This document shows, in pieces, positions 53,233 to 61,598 of a DNA stretch of 64,000 nt; position 1 is the first letter of the stretch; each line of letters starts with the position of its first letter. The position numbers were made by a program, and so were the translations under genes. The notes beneath the pieces are model-generated. The model did no database searches. It saw only the letters and a list, made by a program, of their open reading frames with translations, and was not told the DNA's origin. The stretch comes from Pseudonocardia sp. DSM 110487 (GTDB lineage: Bacteria; Actinomycetota; Actinomycetes; Mycobacteriales; Pseudonocardiaceae). The stretch is taken from contig NZ_CP080521.1 in NCBI RefSeq assembly GCF_019468565.1, positions 3,720,001-3,784,000 of the forward strand. Direction: 5' to 3'.

Positions 53233-54447
53233 ATGTCAACAGATTCCACAACCCCCTCAGCACCGCCGGCCGCACCGAAGATGGCCGAAGGTGGCAGCAC
53301 CACGACTGCTGATGGCGTTCCCATGACGAGGTACCCGCGGGCCGCCATCATTCTCGTCGGCCTGGCCGGGGCGACCGTCGCGGGGATCGGCATCAGCAGC
53401 CTGCGGGGAATCCTGGCTCCGACGCTCCTCACGCTCGTCCTGACGATCTGCGCGGCTCCCGTTCGCGCCTGGCTGCCGGCGCGCGGCGTGCCGAGGGGAA
53501 TCGCCACACCGGCCATCGTCCTCGTCGTGTTCGGGGTGCTTGCCGCATTCGTGTATGCGATCGTGATCGCCTTGATCCAGTTCGTGGCGATGCTGCCGAC
53601 CTATTCGGATCAGTTCACCCAAATCGGTGAGAGCATCGCCCGATGGCTGGGGAGCGTGGGAATCGATCAGGCGCAGATCCAGACCATCGTGGCAGGTGTC
53701 GACCCCCGGAACATCGTGGCAACGGTGGCCGGTGCGTTGGGCGGAGTCGCGGACCTGACCGGAGCGCTGGTGATCGTTCTCACGATGATGATCCTGATGG
53801 CGGCGGATTCCGCGTACGCCCGCGTGATCTTCGGCCAGCTCGGAGAGGTCAACCCGGACTTCATCGCGGCGATCACACAGTACACGTCGAACGTGCGGCG
53901 GTACATGGTGGTGACCACGTTGCTCGGCATCGTGCAGGGAACGCTGAACACCATTGCGCTGGCCTTCCTGGGCGTACCGTCCGCACTGTTGTGGGGGATG
54001 CTCTCCTTCCTCTGCAGCTTCATTCCGAACGTCGGCTACTTCATCGCCCTCGTTCCGCCTCTCTTCTTCGGATTTCTGGTGGGAGGCTGGTCGACCGCGA
54101 TCGCAGTGTTGGTCGTCTACGCCGTCATCAATGCGGTCGTGCAGTCGATCGTCCAGCCGCGGGTCGTCGGCCAAGCGGTTTCGCTGAGCCAGACGGTGAC
54201 ATTGTTCTCGGTGCTGTTCTGGGCTGTGATCATCGGTCCGATCGGAGCCATTCTGGCGATCCCGCTGACGCTGCTCGCCAAGGCGGTTCTCATGGATGCG
54301 GATCCGCGTGCCCGCTGTTGGCAACCTGCCGTCGGGCCAACGGTCGAGACCCGTGCCCTCCTGAGCGCCGAGGTGGCGCAGGAACGAGCGAATCGACAAG
54401 CAGCGCGTACGGCGACCGAGCCGGCGCCGCCACCGTTGAAGGGATGA
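53233..54447 (+). CDS. AI-2E-type (PerM) membrane transporter
   Basis: 404 residues with about eight membrane segments: RAAIILVGLAGATVAGIGIS, IATPAIVLVVFGVLAAFVYA, and the family hallmarks LWGMLSFLCSFIPNVGYFIA and IVQPRVVGQAVSLSQTVTLF. AI-2E/PerM proteins export small signalling or metabolite molecules, or act as Na+/H+ antiporters. Starts 6 bp after the alkylsulfatase stop with no good ribosome site, so translation may be coupled. Confidence 0.9.
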   Translation: MSTDSTTPSAPPAAPKMAEGGSTTTADGVPMTRYPRAAIILVGLAGATVAGIGISSLRGILAPTLLTLVLTICAAPVRAWLPARGVPRGIATPAIVLVVFGVLAAFVYAIVIALIQFVAMLPTYSDQFTQIGESIARWLGSVGIDQAQIQTIVAGVDPRNIVATVAGALGGVADLTGALVIVLTMMILMAADSAYARVIFGQLGEVNPDFIAAITQYTSNVRRYMVVTTLLGIVQGTLNTIALAFLGVPSALLWGMLSFLCSFIPNVGYFIALVPPLFFGFLVGGWSTAIAVLVVYAVINAVVQSIVQPRVVGQAVSLSQTVTLFSVLFWAVIIGPIGAILAIPLTLLAKAVLMDADPRARCWQPAVGPTVETRALLSAEVAQERANRQAARTATEPAPPPLKG

Positions 54448-54454
54448 ACCCGTC

Positions 54455-55045
54455 ATGGATCCAGCGCAGACAGCCCTACCTGCCGGCGTGCTCCTCCTCC
54501 TGGTGGGGCTGGTGCTGTGCTTCGCCGGGGGCCGTTCGCTGCGGCTGACCGCGCTCTGCGTGGGCTTCGCGCTCGCCTGGGCGTTCGCCGACCTGCTCGG
54601 CGCGGACGGGCTCGTCGGACTCGTCATAGCCGTCGCCGGGGCGATCGCCGGGCTCGTCCTCGTCTCGTTGGTGTTCAGGTTCGCGATGTGGGTGATCGGT
54701 GGACTTGCCGGCGCCACGATCGCGCTCAAGATCTACGTACACGTGGGCCTGGGTGAGGGCAGTGCACTGGTCGCGGTGCTCTTCGCGGCGGCCCTCGGTC
54801 TGATCCTCGGATTCCTGGCCGACCGGCACCGAGCGCCTTTGCTTGCCGCCGTGACCGCGCTCAGCGGCGCGAGCATCATCCTCAACGCGCTGGCGACCCT
54901 CGCCCCGACCGGCCTCGGCTTCCTCGGTCAACCCACCACCGGCGCGCAGAGTGCACTCGCCACCGCCGCCTGGGTGATCTTGGCTGTTGTCGGATGGCTC
55001 GTCCAGAACCGCGCGCTGCGCACCAGGGCTGAGCGAGTCTCCTGA
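54455..55045 (+). CDS. Seven-helix membrane protein (TMEM198/DUF4203-like)
   Basis: 196 residues with seven hydrophobic segments and the Gly-rich pattern LPAGVLLLLVGLVLCFAGGR, RFAMWVIGGLAGATIALKIY, VAVLFAAALGLILGFLADRH. This resembles TMEM198-type proteins, placed by topology rather than by a firm motif. GAAGGGATG precedes the ATG; 7 bp after the transporter stop. Convergent with the first DyP peroxidase gene. Confidence 0.7.
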   Translation: MDPAQTALPAGVLLLLVGLVLCFAGGRSLRLTALCVGFALAWAFADLLGADGLVGLVIAVAGAIAGLVLVSLVFRFAMWVIGGLAGATIALKIYVHVGLGEGSALVAVLFAAALGLILGFLADRHRAPLLAAVTALSGASIILNALATLAPTGLGFLGQPTTGAQSALATAAWVILAVVGWLVQNRALRTRAERVS

Positions 55046-55057
55046 TCGGCGACGTGC

Positions 55058-56410
55058 TCAGTTCTCTAGCTCGGTGAGCCAGCTCAGGGCACGGAGACCC
55101 GGAAGGAAGCAATACTCGCCGCCGCGGGTGACCACGAAGCTTGGCAGGTTCTGCAGGCGGCGTCGGACGGGCTTCTGTGGGATGGTGACGGTGCCGGTTC
55201 CGTCGTGGTGCCCGGCCACCGGGTCTTTTTCGCCCGAGTATCCGATGAAGTTGCCATCGTTTATCCACTCGGACTTGATGAACTCGAATTGCCGGTCCAG
55301 GTGGGCGCCGATGAAGGTCCCGACGAGACCCCGATCGGCGCCATCGTCTTCGAGAACGCCCTCCGGCAGCGGCGGGCCGTAGCTCGTGCCGCGGCGGATG
55401 ATGCGGTGCAACCGTGCCGCTCCGATGATGTTGGCATCGCGCGGGTTGGCGCGTCGGATGTGTGCACCGGCTGGACACTTGAAGCCGCGGTCGTCGTTTT
55501 CCCGGTACAGGAAATCGTTGTTGCGGTGCGGATCTGTGCCCAACGCGGGATCGTCCTGGTCCGGGGAGAGGGTCAGCGGCGCTCCGCTCGGCCAGCGCCC
55601 GATCATCTTCGCCGCCAGTCGCGCCTCCTCGTCGAGGCTGGTGGTGTTCGCGCGCAGGTACTGACGCCAGGCCGCGACCTTGGTGTGGAGCTTGCGGACC
55701 GCCAGGTAGGTCCCGTTGCGCCCCAGGACCTCCGGCTGCGGCATCGGCGGCAGATTGCCGGTCTCATCGGGATAGCCGAGGATGAACTCACCAGCCTTGA
55801 GGGGGGCTTCCTGGGGATTGGATCCGGGTATCCCGGTCCCCTCGATGCCCGGATAGCTGATGCCGTCGCGGAAGCCGAACGACGTGCGCCCGGTGGGGAG
55901 CTGGTGAACATCCTGCTGCCAGATCACCTCGACACCTGGCGTCTCCCGGTAGGCGGCGCGGGCTCGCTCCAGCGCCTTCTCCAGACGCGCCGCATCGGGC
56001 GAGAGCCCACTCACCACGATGTGAACATCGGGAGTCCCGAACGGTGGCTCCCAATGCACCGGATCACTCTCCCCGACATCGCCGAGCACGTCGGCCCGCG
56101 CGGCCATGCCCTGCCGAAACGGCAGTGGAAAGCTGTCGAGCGATGCCTGGGGCACCCCGAGGGCTCGTAGTCCGTGGTACGTGAAGGCCACACCAGCCCA
56201 GGCGTCCTTATTCGGGTTGGCGCTCGGGAGTCCACCCACGACCGCCGGGAGCAGCCGCCGCAGCAAGGCACGCCCGGCGTGGCGGTCGTCGACGCGCAGG
56301 ACGAGAAACTTGCCCACGTACGGTGCCGGCCGGTGGTGAAGAGCTCCGCTCTGGATGTCGTCGATCTCCAGACCCACGCTCGGAGGGCTGCTGATTGCTG
56401 ATGCCTTCAT
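55058..56410 (-). CDS. DyP-type heme peroxidase, module A
   Basis: 450 residues. FGFRDGISYPGIEGTG contains the DyP GxxDG motif with catalytic Asp (near residue 180), GEFILGYPDETG and CPAGAHIRRANPRD, where the His is the proximal heme ligand. No Tat or Sec signal and no encapsulin tag at the end (GLRALSWLTELEN), so probably cytoplasmic. GGAGG precedes ATG 56410. Together with the 194-aa gene just upstream it mirrors the second pair (58208-59545 with 60690-61268), so the pair is a duplicated module. Oxidises dyes or phenols with peroxide in known members. Confidence 0.92.
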   Translation of the reverse strand: MKASAISSPPSVGLEIDDIQSGALHHRPAPYVGKFLVLRVDDRHAGRALLRRLLPAVVGGLPSANPNKDAWAGVAFTYHGLRALGVPQASLDSFPLPFRQGMAARADVLGDVGESDPVHWEPPFGTPDVHIVVSGLSPDAARLEKALERARAAYRETPGVEVIWQQDVHQLPTGRTSFGFRDGISYPGIEGTGIPGSNPQEAPLKAGEFILGYPDETGNLPPMPQPEVLGRNGTYLAVRKLHTKVAAWRQYLRANTTSLDEEARLAAKMIGRWPSGAPLTLSPDQDDPALGTDPHRNNDFLYRENDDRGFKCPAGAHIRRANPRDANIIGAARLHRIIRRGTSYGPPLPEGVLEDDGADRGLVGTFIGAHLDRQFEFIKSEWINDGNFIGYSGEKDPVAGHHDGTGTVTIPQKPVRRRLQNLPSFVVTRGGEYCFLPGLRALSWLTELEN

Positions 56411-56460
56411 GATTGTGCCTCCAAGGCAAGGTCACTGCGGCGCGGCCAATGTGGTGGTCT

Positions 56461-57045
56461 TCAGCTCGCGGCTACGTCGAGCAGTTCTTGGAAGGCTGGG
56501 GTGGCCAGCAGCGCCGCGTTGGCGGGGTTGTCGAGTGCCGCCTGGAACTCGGGAGTGTCGAGCACGGCCTGAAAGGACTCATTCACGCGTTGATCCTTCC
56601 AGATCTGACTGACGGTGAGATCGGGATACGAACCGCTGAAGACGAGCGCCGGCTCCTGCTGGGAGACAAACCAGTCCTTCACGTTGGGATCGGTAATTCC
56701 GGGGAACCCTTCCGTGTGTCGAAAGACCATGTCGAAGTTCTTTGCAATCGACGTCGTAGCGAAGTCGTCGATGTAGGTGTCCCACGACCCGTCGAATTCG
56801 CTGGCGAACATCAACCGCGTATCATTGTCGAAGATCACATGCCGTGCGTAGTGCAGTGTCCCGACCTCGCGCAGTGCATCTCGGCTCAACTGACTTTGGT
56901 CTCTCATGAGGGCGAACACCTCGCGCAGCGCATCCGCGTGGCCCTGCTTGATCTTGCAGAAGACGGTGAACTCGCTTGCCACTCCATCTGTCATGCCTGG
57001 CCGCTCCGGCTGAGCTGACCGGTTGGCTTCTGTCCCTGTTGTCAT
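56461..57045 (-). CDS. DyP-partner protein (dimeric alpha/beta-type fold?), module A
   Basis: 194 residues from ATG 57045 (GGAGAGATCC upstream). SEFTVFCKIKQGHADALREV, LHYARHVIFDNDTRLMFASE and FDGSWDTYIDDFA suggest a ferredoxin-like dimeric barrel. The C-terminus has a repeated motif: VLDTPEFQAALDNP and LLATPAFQELLDVA. About one-third to one-half of positions match the 192-aa protein at 60690-61268. Each paralogue accompanies a DyP peroxidase. I know no established function; a heme-handling or substrate-binding partner of the peroxidase is an inference. Confidence 0.75.
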   Translation of the reverse strand: MTTGTEANRSAQPERPGMTDGVASEFTVFCKIKQGHADALREVFALMRDQSQLSRDALREVGTLHYARHVIFDNDTRLMFASEFDGSWDTYIDDFATTSIAKNFDMVFRHTEGFPGITDPNVKDWFVSQQEPALVFSGSYPDLTVSQIWKDQRVNESFQAVLDTPEFQAALDNPANAALLATPAFQELLDVAAS

Positions 57046-57122
57046 CGGATCTCTCCATGTCACGTGGGCGCCTGGATCCTGTTGGTTCGGCACAAGTGAG
57101 GCAGCGTTGACCGTGCAACGCA

Positions 57123-58202
57123 TCACCCGTCCTGGGTGGTGGTCGTGCTTCTCCACGAGCTGTCAGCTGTGAGCTGCGACGGGAAGGTCGTCCGCTCCAC
57201 GCTGGATTGTTGTGCCCGCTCGGCGCGAGCGCGTAGCTCGCGGGCGCGGGGCGTCGGGCGGGTGTCGAGATTGAGTTTCGCGAGCTCGGTCGCCCGGTCC
57301 GGGTTCTGGCCGGCGGCAAGCCAGAACAGTGCCGCGTGGTCGGCGAAGGCAGCCGGATGGCGGGAGATCAGCTCGTCGTAGCGGCGGGCTGCGTGGTCGC
57401 GCCAGTGGTCGGATTCTGCCGCGCCGACGGCTTCGAGCAGCCCGGCGAGGTTCGCGGCGTAATCCGGGTCATCGGATGATGCGGCGAGCGTCCGGAACCG
57501 TTCGATGGCGCCCCGCAGGTTGCCGTCGCAGGCGTCGATCTCAGCGATATGTCCTTCGGCTGGTGCGTAACCCGGTACCCGATGCACGGCGGCCGCCAGG
57601 CATGCCCGGGCCTTGGTCCGGTCGCCCTCGACGAGCCACATGTGTCCCTCCTGAAAGTCCAGCGTCGCGAGCGGGAACGGGGACACGCCGCTGTGGAGAT
57701 CTCGGCTCTCGCGGAACAGCCGCTGCGCCGGGCCCACCTCGCGACGCTCGGCGTGGAGTGCGGCCAACGCGCCGAGCGAGTCGAACGTCTCCCGCCGCCC
57801 GGCTGCGTCCCGGCGCATCACGAGGGCCTCGTCGTACCGGCCGAGCCCCTGGTGGATGGCGGCGCGTTCGTCGTTCACCGCCGCCGGGTCCATGCCGTGT
57901 CGCTGCGCGTCGTCGAGATCGAGCCAGGCCGCGGAGAAGCGGTGCAAGGCGCTGCGGGTCCGGGCCCGCGCGAACAGCGCGCGCCCATCGTCGGGGCGGT
58001 CGCGCACCAACCGCTCTGCCAACTCCGTGGCGCGCTCGCTGTCCGCGACGCGCCCGAGCAGGTGACCGCGAAGGATCAGCAACTCGACGAGGTGCGCGCC
58101 ATCAGCGATGGGCGATGCGCCCGTCCCGGTCCGCAACTGCAGCCCCTCGATCTGAGCGCTGAGGTTGCGTATCGCGACGACTCCGCTGGTCGTCGTCGCC
58201 AC
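57123..58202 (-). CDS. TPR-like helical repeat protein
   Basis: 359 residues from GTG 58202. Repeated helical pairs fit TPR: RATELAERLVRDRPDDGRAL, HRFSAAWLDLDDAQRHGMDP, ERAAIHQGLGRYDEALVMRR, EGDRTKARACLAAAVHRVPG. The 34-residue spacing with W/L-x2-L/I-G-x-Y and A-x2-A positions is recognisable. It starts 5 bp from the stop of the module-B DyP gene, so is probably coupled with it. TPR proteins scaffold complexes, which would suit an assembly role for the peroxidases. No signal peptide. Confidence 0.75.
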   Translation of the reverse strand: MATTTSGVVAIRNLSAQIEGLQLRTGTGASPIADGAHLVELLILRGHLLGRVADSERATELAERLVRDRPDDGRALFARARTRSALHRFSAAWLDLDDAQRHGMDPAAVNDERAAIHQGLGRYDEALVMRRDAAGRRETFDSLGALAALHAERREVGPAQRLFRESRDLHSGVSPFPLATLDFQEGHMWLVEGDRTKARACLAAAVHRVPGYAPAEGHIAEIDACDGNLRGAIERFRTLAASSDDPDYAANLAGLLEAVGAAESDHWRDHAARRYDELISRHPAAFADHAALFWLAAGQNPDRATELAKLNLDTRPTPRARELRARAERAQQSSVERTTFPSQLTADSSWRSTTTTQDG

Positions 58203-58207
58203 TGGAG

Positions 58208-59545
58208 TCAGGTGTCCAGATCGGCAAGCCATTGCAGGGCACGCAGACCGGGCATGTAGAAGTACTCCCCGCCTCGGGTGACGACGAATGCGGGCAGGCC
58301 GCGCAGTCGCCGGCGGACGGGTTTCTGGGGGATGGTGAACTCGCCGCCGTCGTCCTGCCCCGCGGCGCCGATGGGGTCCCGTTCGGTGCCGGAGCCACCG
58401 AGGAAGGTCGACGTGTTCATCCATTGGCTCTGGACGAACTCGAACTGGCGTTTGATGTCGGCGCAGATGAACACGAAGACGGTGCCGCGGTCGGCTCCGT
58501 CGTCGTCCAGCACGCCTTCGGGCAGTGGCGGACCGTAGCTGGTACTGCGGCGCAGCAGCCGGTGGCGCCGGACGTCACCGAAATCGAGGCCGTCGCGGGG
58601 ATTCATCCGCCGGATATGGGATCCCGGCGGCGTTCGGAAACCCCGGGCGTCGCCATCGGCGTCGTAGAGGAAGTCGTCGTTTCGGGCCGGGTCCGCCCCG
58701 AGCGCGGCGTCCTCACGGTCCGGTGCGAGCGCCAAGGGTGCGCCGCTGGGCCACCGTCCCATCATCTTCGCGCCCAGACGCTCCTCGCCCGCGAGGTCGG
58801 TCGAGTTCTGCCGAAGGTAGCGCCGGAACGCGGCGACATCCTGGTAGACCTTGCGAACCACGACATAGCTCCCGTTACGGCCCAACACCTCGGGGCTGGG
58901 CATCGGCGGGAGGTCACCGGTTTCGTCGGGGTAGCCGAGAAGGAACTCGCCGGGCATGATCGGCTTTTCTCGGGTGTTCGTGCCCGGTACTCCGCTGCCG
59001 TCGATCGCGGGCTGGCTGAGACCGTCCGCGAAGCCGAACGCCTCCTTCTTCGTAGGAAGCATGTGGCAGTCCTGCCGGAACACCAGTGACACGCCGAGCC
59101 CGGACTGCGCCGCCAGGGCCTGCGCCAGCACCTCGTCGAGCCCGCCGCGCTCGGCGGCGACGGCGAGGACACCGACGTGGATCTCGGTCGATCCGAACGG
59201 TTGCTCCCACTGCCGGGGGGCACTCGCGCCGACGTCGTAGAGCTCCGCCGCGCGCGCAGCCATGCCTTGGACGAACTCCGGGGCGAAGCTGTCCAGCGAT
59301 GCGGCCGGTACGCCGAGCGCCTTCAGCCCTTGGAAGGTGAGTGCGACGCTCACCGTCAGCTCCGCGTCCTGGCCGACGGGTTCGGCCGCGGAGCGGATCA
59401 TCGGGAGCGTCCGGGCGAGCAGCGCCCGCCCGTCCTGCGGGCTGCTCACGGTGAACAACAAATACGTCCCCACATACGGGGACGGGCGCGGCCGTAGGAC
59501 ACCCGCCTGGACGTCGTTGAACTCGAGGACGGTCGTGCTGGTCAT
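58208..59545 (-). CDS. DyP-type heme peroxidase, module B
   Basis: 445 residues, paralogous to the module-A DyP over its whole length. FGFADGLSQPAIDGSGVPGT carries the GxxDG-type Asp, GEFLLGYPDETGDLPPMPSP is shared almost word for word with module A, and RTPPGSHIRRMNPRDGLDF has the heme-ligand His. The C-terminus GLRALQWLADLDT is again close to that of module A. ATG 59545 with GGAG upstream, 12 bp after DUF4331. Strong similarity of the two copies with different partners between them suggests duplication and specialisation. Confidence 0.92.
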   Translation of the reverse strand: MTSTTVLEFNDVQAGVLRPRPSPYVGTYLLFTVSSPQDGRALLARTLPMIRSAAEPVGQDAELTVSVALTFQGLKALGVPAASLDSFAPEFVQGMAARAAELYDVGASAPRQWEQPFGSTEIHVGVLAVAAERGGLDEVLAQALAAQSGLGVSLVFRQDCHMLPTKKEAFGFADGLSQPAIDGSGVPGTNTREKPIMPGEFLLGYPDETGDLPPMPSPEVLGRNGSYVVVRKVYQDVAAFRRYLRQNSTDLAGEERLGAKMMGRWPSGAPLALAPDREDAALGADPARNDDFLYDADGDARGFRTPPGSHIRRMNPRDGLDFGDVRRHRLLRRSTSYGPPLPEGVLDDDGADRGTVFVFICADIKRQFEFVQSQWMNTSTFLGGSGTERDPIGAAGQDDGGEFTIPQKPVRRRLRGLPAFVVTRGGEYFYMPGLRALQWLADLDT

Positions 59546-59557
59546 GACGACTCCGGA

Positions 59558-60679
59558 TCAGGCTGTTTTCGCCGGGTTCGGCGGCGCCACATACGGGAAA
59601 GTCTTCGACGCGGGAACCGTGGCCTGGTCCGCGCTGTCGCGGATCCGCGGACCGTTGCCATTGTTGATCAGCAGCGTGTAGTAGGTGTCGAGGAAGTCGT
59701 CGTTGAGCGAGCGACCACCGCAGCTGGTGTGGTCACGGCCCTCGAGCATTGCCTGCTCGATCTCGAAGTAGCTGTCCTCGGTGAACGGCTTGGAGATGTC
59801 CACGACGAGGAAGTCCTGGAGCAACAGATCCGTCAGCGGGTGGTTGCCGTTCTGCGTGAACGGCCAGTCGACCTTCCCGTCGAGACCGTCGTAGAAGCGG
59901 AAGTTGGCGTTCAGGCGTGCGCGGTAGGCGCCCAGGTAGTGCGTGCCGAGTGCGAACGCGTCTTCCTCGTTGTAGAGATCGCGGATGTCGACGTCGCGGT
60001 TGACCGTGTCGTAGGCGTTCCACTGCATGCCGATGTTCTTGATCTCCGGGCGGCCGACGCGTTCGAGCCGGACCGGGCGCTTCCCGATCGAGAGGGTCTC
60101 GGCGACCACAGCGAACAGCGGGCCGGCACCGAGCTGCGCACGGTCCACGTCGATGACCAGAGCCAGGACGTTCGCCCCCGACAGACCGTTGGGCCGGTCG
60201 TCCTGGAAAGCCATCCGGCCGGTCTCGAGGGTCTCCATGATCGAGGCACCGTCGAAGATGAACGGGTCCGACGCCAGCCCCGCGAAGACGCGCAACCCCG
60301 GCCCACACCCGCCGCCGCGGTCGCCGACCGTCACGTTGACCGTCTCGCCCGTCGGCGTGATGCACCGCCCCCGCTGCCCGGCAAGCTCGTCGTCCGCCGC
60401 GGCGTCGGGCTCGTCGAAGACGGTCCGGAACACGATCTCCTCAGCGTCGCCGCCGACCGCGAAGTGCGCTTCACCGCGCGTCCCGGCGACGGTGACCGGG
60501 CGCAACCGGAACCGGACCTCGACCGCGTCGGAGAACAGCGCAGTCGGCCCGGCGAGCGGAAACACCGTCATCACCAACACCAAGTGCCCGGGCAGCTCGG
60601 GGCTGGGAAAGGCGAACATGTCGCAGATGTCGCAGGCGGGATCCGCGAGGCCTCTGGCCCCGGAGAGGTGATCCGACAT
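59558..60679 (-). CDS. DUF4331 family protein
   Basis: 373 residues. The start MSDHLSGARGLADPACDICD MFAFPSP, then HLVLVMTVFPLAG, a central NVLALVIDVDRAQLG and VVAETLSI, and the late PLTDLLLQDFLVVDISKPFT fit DUF4331, a beta-rich family usually secreted. No signal peptide is seen here, so it may be cytoplasmic. DHTSCGGRSLNDDFLDTYYT is a typical C-terminal segment. It lies between the 192-aa partner gene (10 bp) and the DyP gene (12 bp). Function unknown; the family often appears near peroxidases, as I recall, but I cannot verify this here. Confidence 0.82.
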   Translation of the reverse strand: MSDHLSGARGLADPACDICDMFAFPSPELPGHLVLVMTVFPLAGPTALFSDAVEVRFRLRPVTVAGTRGEAHFAVGGDAEEIVFRTVFDEPDAAADDELAGQRGRCITPTGETVNVTVGDRGGGCGPGLRVFAGLASDPFIFDGASIMETLETGRMAFQDDRPNGLSGANVLALVIDVDRAQLGAGPLFAVVAETLSIGKRPVRLERVGRPEIKNIGMQWNAYDTVNRDVDIRDLYNEEDAFALGTHYLGAYRARLNANFRFYDGLDGKVDWPFTQNGNHPLTDLLLQDFLVVDISKPFTEDSYFEIEQAMLEGRDHTSCGGRSLNDDFLDTYYTLLINNGNGPRIRDSADQATVPASKTFPYVAPPNPAKTA

Positions 60680-60689
60680 CGCGGCCGGC

Positions 60690-61268
60690 TCAGTCGGCAG
60701 CGAGGTTGAGCAGCTTCTGGAACGCCGGGGTGTCGAGCAGCGGCTTCAGAGCCGGGTCCTCGAGCACGCGAGCGAACTCCGGCGTGTCCAGTACCTCCTG
60801 GAAGGCCTCGGACACGGCCAGTGCCTTGCGCACCTGCTTGGCCGTTGCATCGTACAGACGTGTGTAGTCCAGCGCGGAGATCTGCTGCTCGATGATCCAG
60901 TCCTTCGCCCGTGGATCGCGGATACCACCCTCGGGATAACCCTCGACGTGCACGAAGAGCGTGTCGAATGTGACCTGAGAAGTCCGCACGAAATCCTCGA
61001 TGTAGAGATCCCAGTCGCCGTCGAAGCTGGTGCAGAACAACAACCGGCGGTCATCGTCGAACAGCACCCACCGCATTTCGTGCAGCGTGCCGACCTCGAG
61101 GCCGAGCTTCTTGCGTTCCGCGTCCGGTCGCGCGCCGGAGTGCTCCAGGAGTTCGCGCAGCACCGCTTCGTGACCCGGCTTGACGTTCAAGATCGCCGTC
61201 AGCTCGGTGGTCGGACCCTGCCGCCTACCTGGCCGTGCCGGAGCGACGGGCTGGGAATCTGTCGACAT
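60690..61268 (-). CDS. DyP-partner protein, module B
   Basis: 192 residues, paralogue of the protein at 56461-57045. Shared landmarks: TELTAILNVKPGHEAVLREL, VGTLHEMRWVLFDDDRRLLF, FDGDWDLYIEDF and the C-terminal repeat VLDTPEFARVLEDP, LLDTPAFQKLLNLA. Starts at 61268 with AAAGGG upstream, 21 bp from the ABM gene. Compared with module A the paralogue keeps the D-x-Y-I-x-D-F motif exactly, so that may be functional. Confidence 0.75.
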   Translation of the reverse strand: MSTDSQPVAPARPGRRQGPTTELTAILNVKPGHEAVLRELLEHSGARPDAERKKLGLEVGTLHEMRWVLFDDDRRLLFCTSFDGDWDLYIEDFVRTSQVTFDTLFVHVEGYPEGGIRDPRAKDWIIEQQISALDYTRLYDATAKQVRKALAVSEAFQEVLDTPEFARVLEDPALKPLLDTPAFQKLLNLAAD

Positions 61269-61289
61269 GATGACGCCCTTTCTGGTAGT

Positions 61290-61586
61290 TCAGATTTCCG
61301 GGTGCTCAGCGAAGACCGAGAGCTTCGGCTTGCCCACGAGCACCGCCGCGAGTTTCACCGCAGCTCCCGGACCAGCGCGCCACGCGCGGTACGCGGCATC
61401 GTGCTCGAAGGACTCCCACTTCTCCATCATCACCAGGTGCGCCGGATCGTCCCGGTCGACGAGCACATCCGCGGACAGACAGCCATCGAACGCCCTGGTG
61501 TCCTTCAGCGTCTCGCGCACGATGTCGTACGAGGTTTGGAGAGACTCCGCGTCGACCTGAACCTCGAGAAGAGCGACGACGGCCAT
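61290..61586 (-). CDS. Antibiotic-biosynthesis-type monooxygenase (ABM)
   Basis: 98 residues. AVVALLEVQVDAESLQTSYD, CLSADVLVDRDDPAHLVMME and KWESFEHDAAYRAWRAGPGA are typical of ABM/YgiN dimeric barrel proteins, which oxidise quinols or bind heme without a cofactor. GGAAAGG before the ATG. It lies 12 bp after the Mo-subunit gene, so it links the hydroxylase genes to the peroxidase module. Confidence 0.87.
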   Translation of the reverse strand: MAVVALLEVQVDAESLQTSYDIVRETLKDTRAFDGCLSADVLVDRDDPAHLVMMEKWESFEHDAAYRAWRAGPGAAVKLAAVLVGKPKLSVFAEHPEI

Positions 61587-61598
61587 GATTCACCTTTC

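Noticed and set aside
55058..59545. DyP peroxidases as encapsulin cargo
   Set aside because: No encapsulin gene in the window and the C-termini lack a targeting peptide; both end in a conserved W-L-x-x-L tail of the enzyme core.
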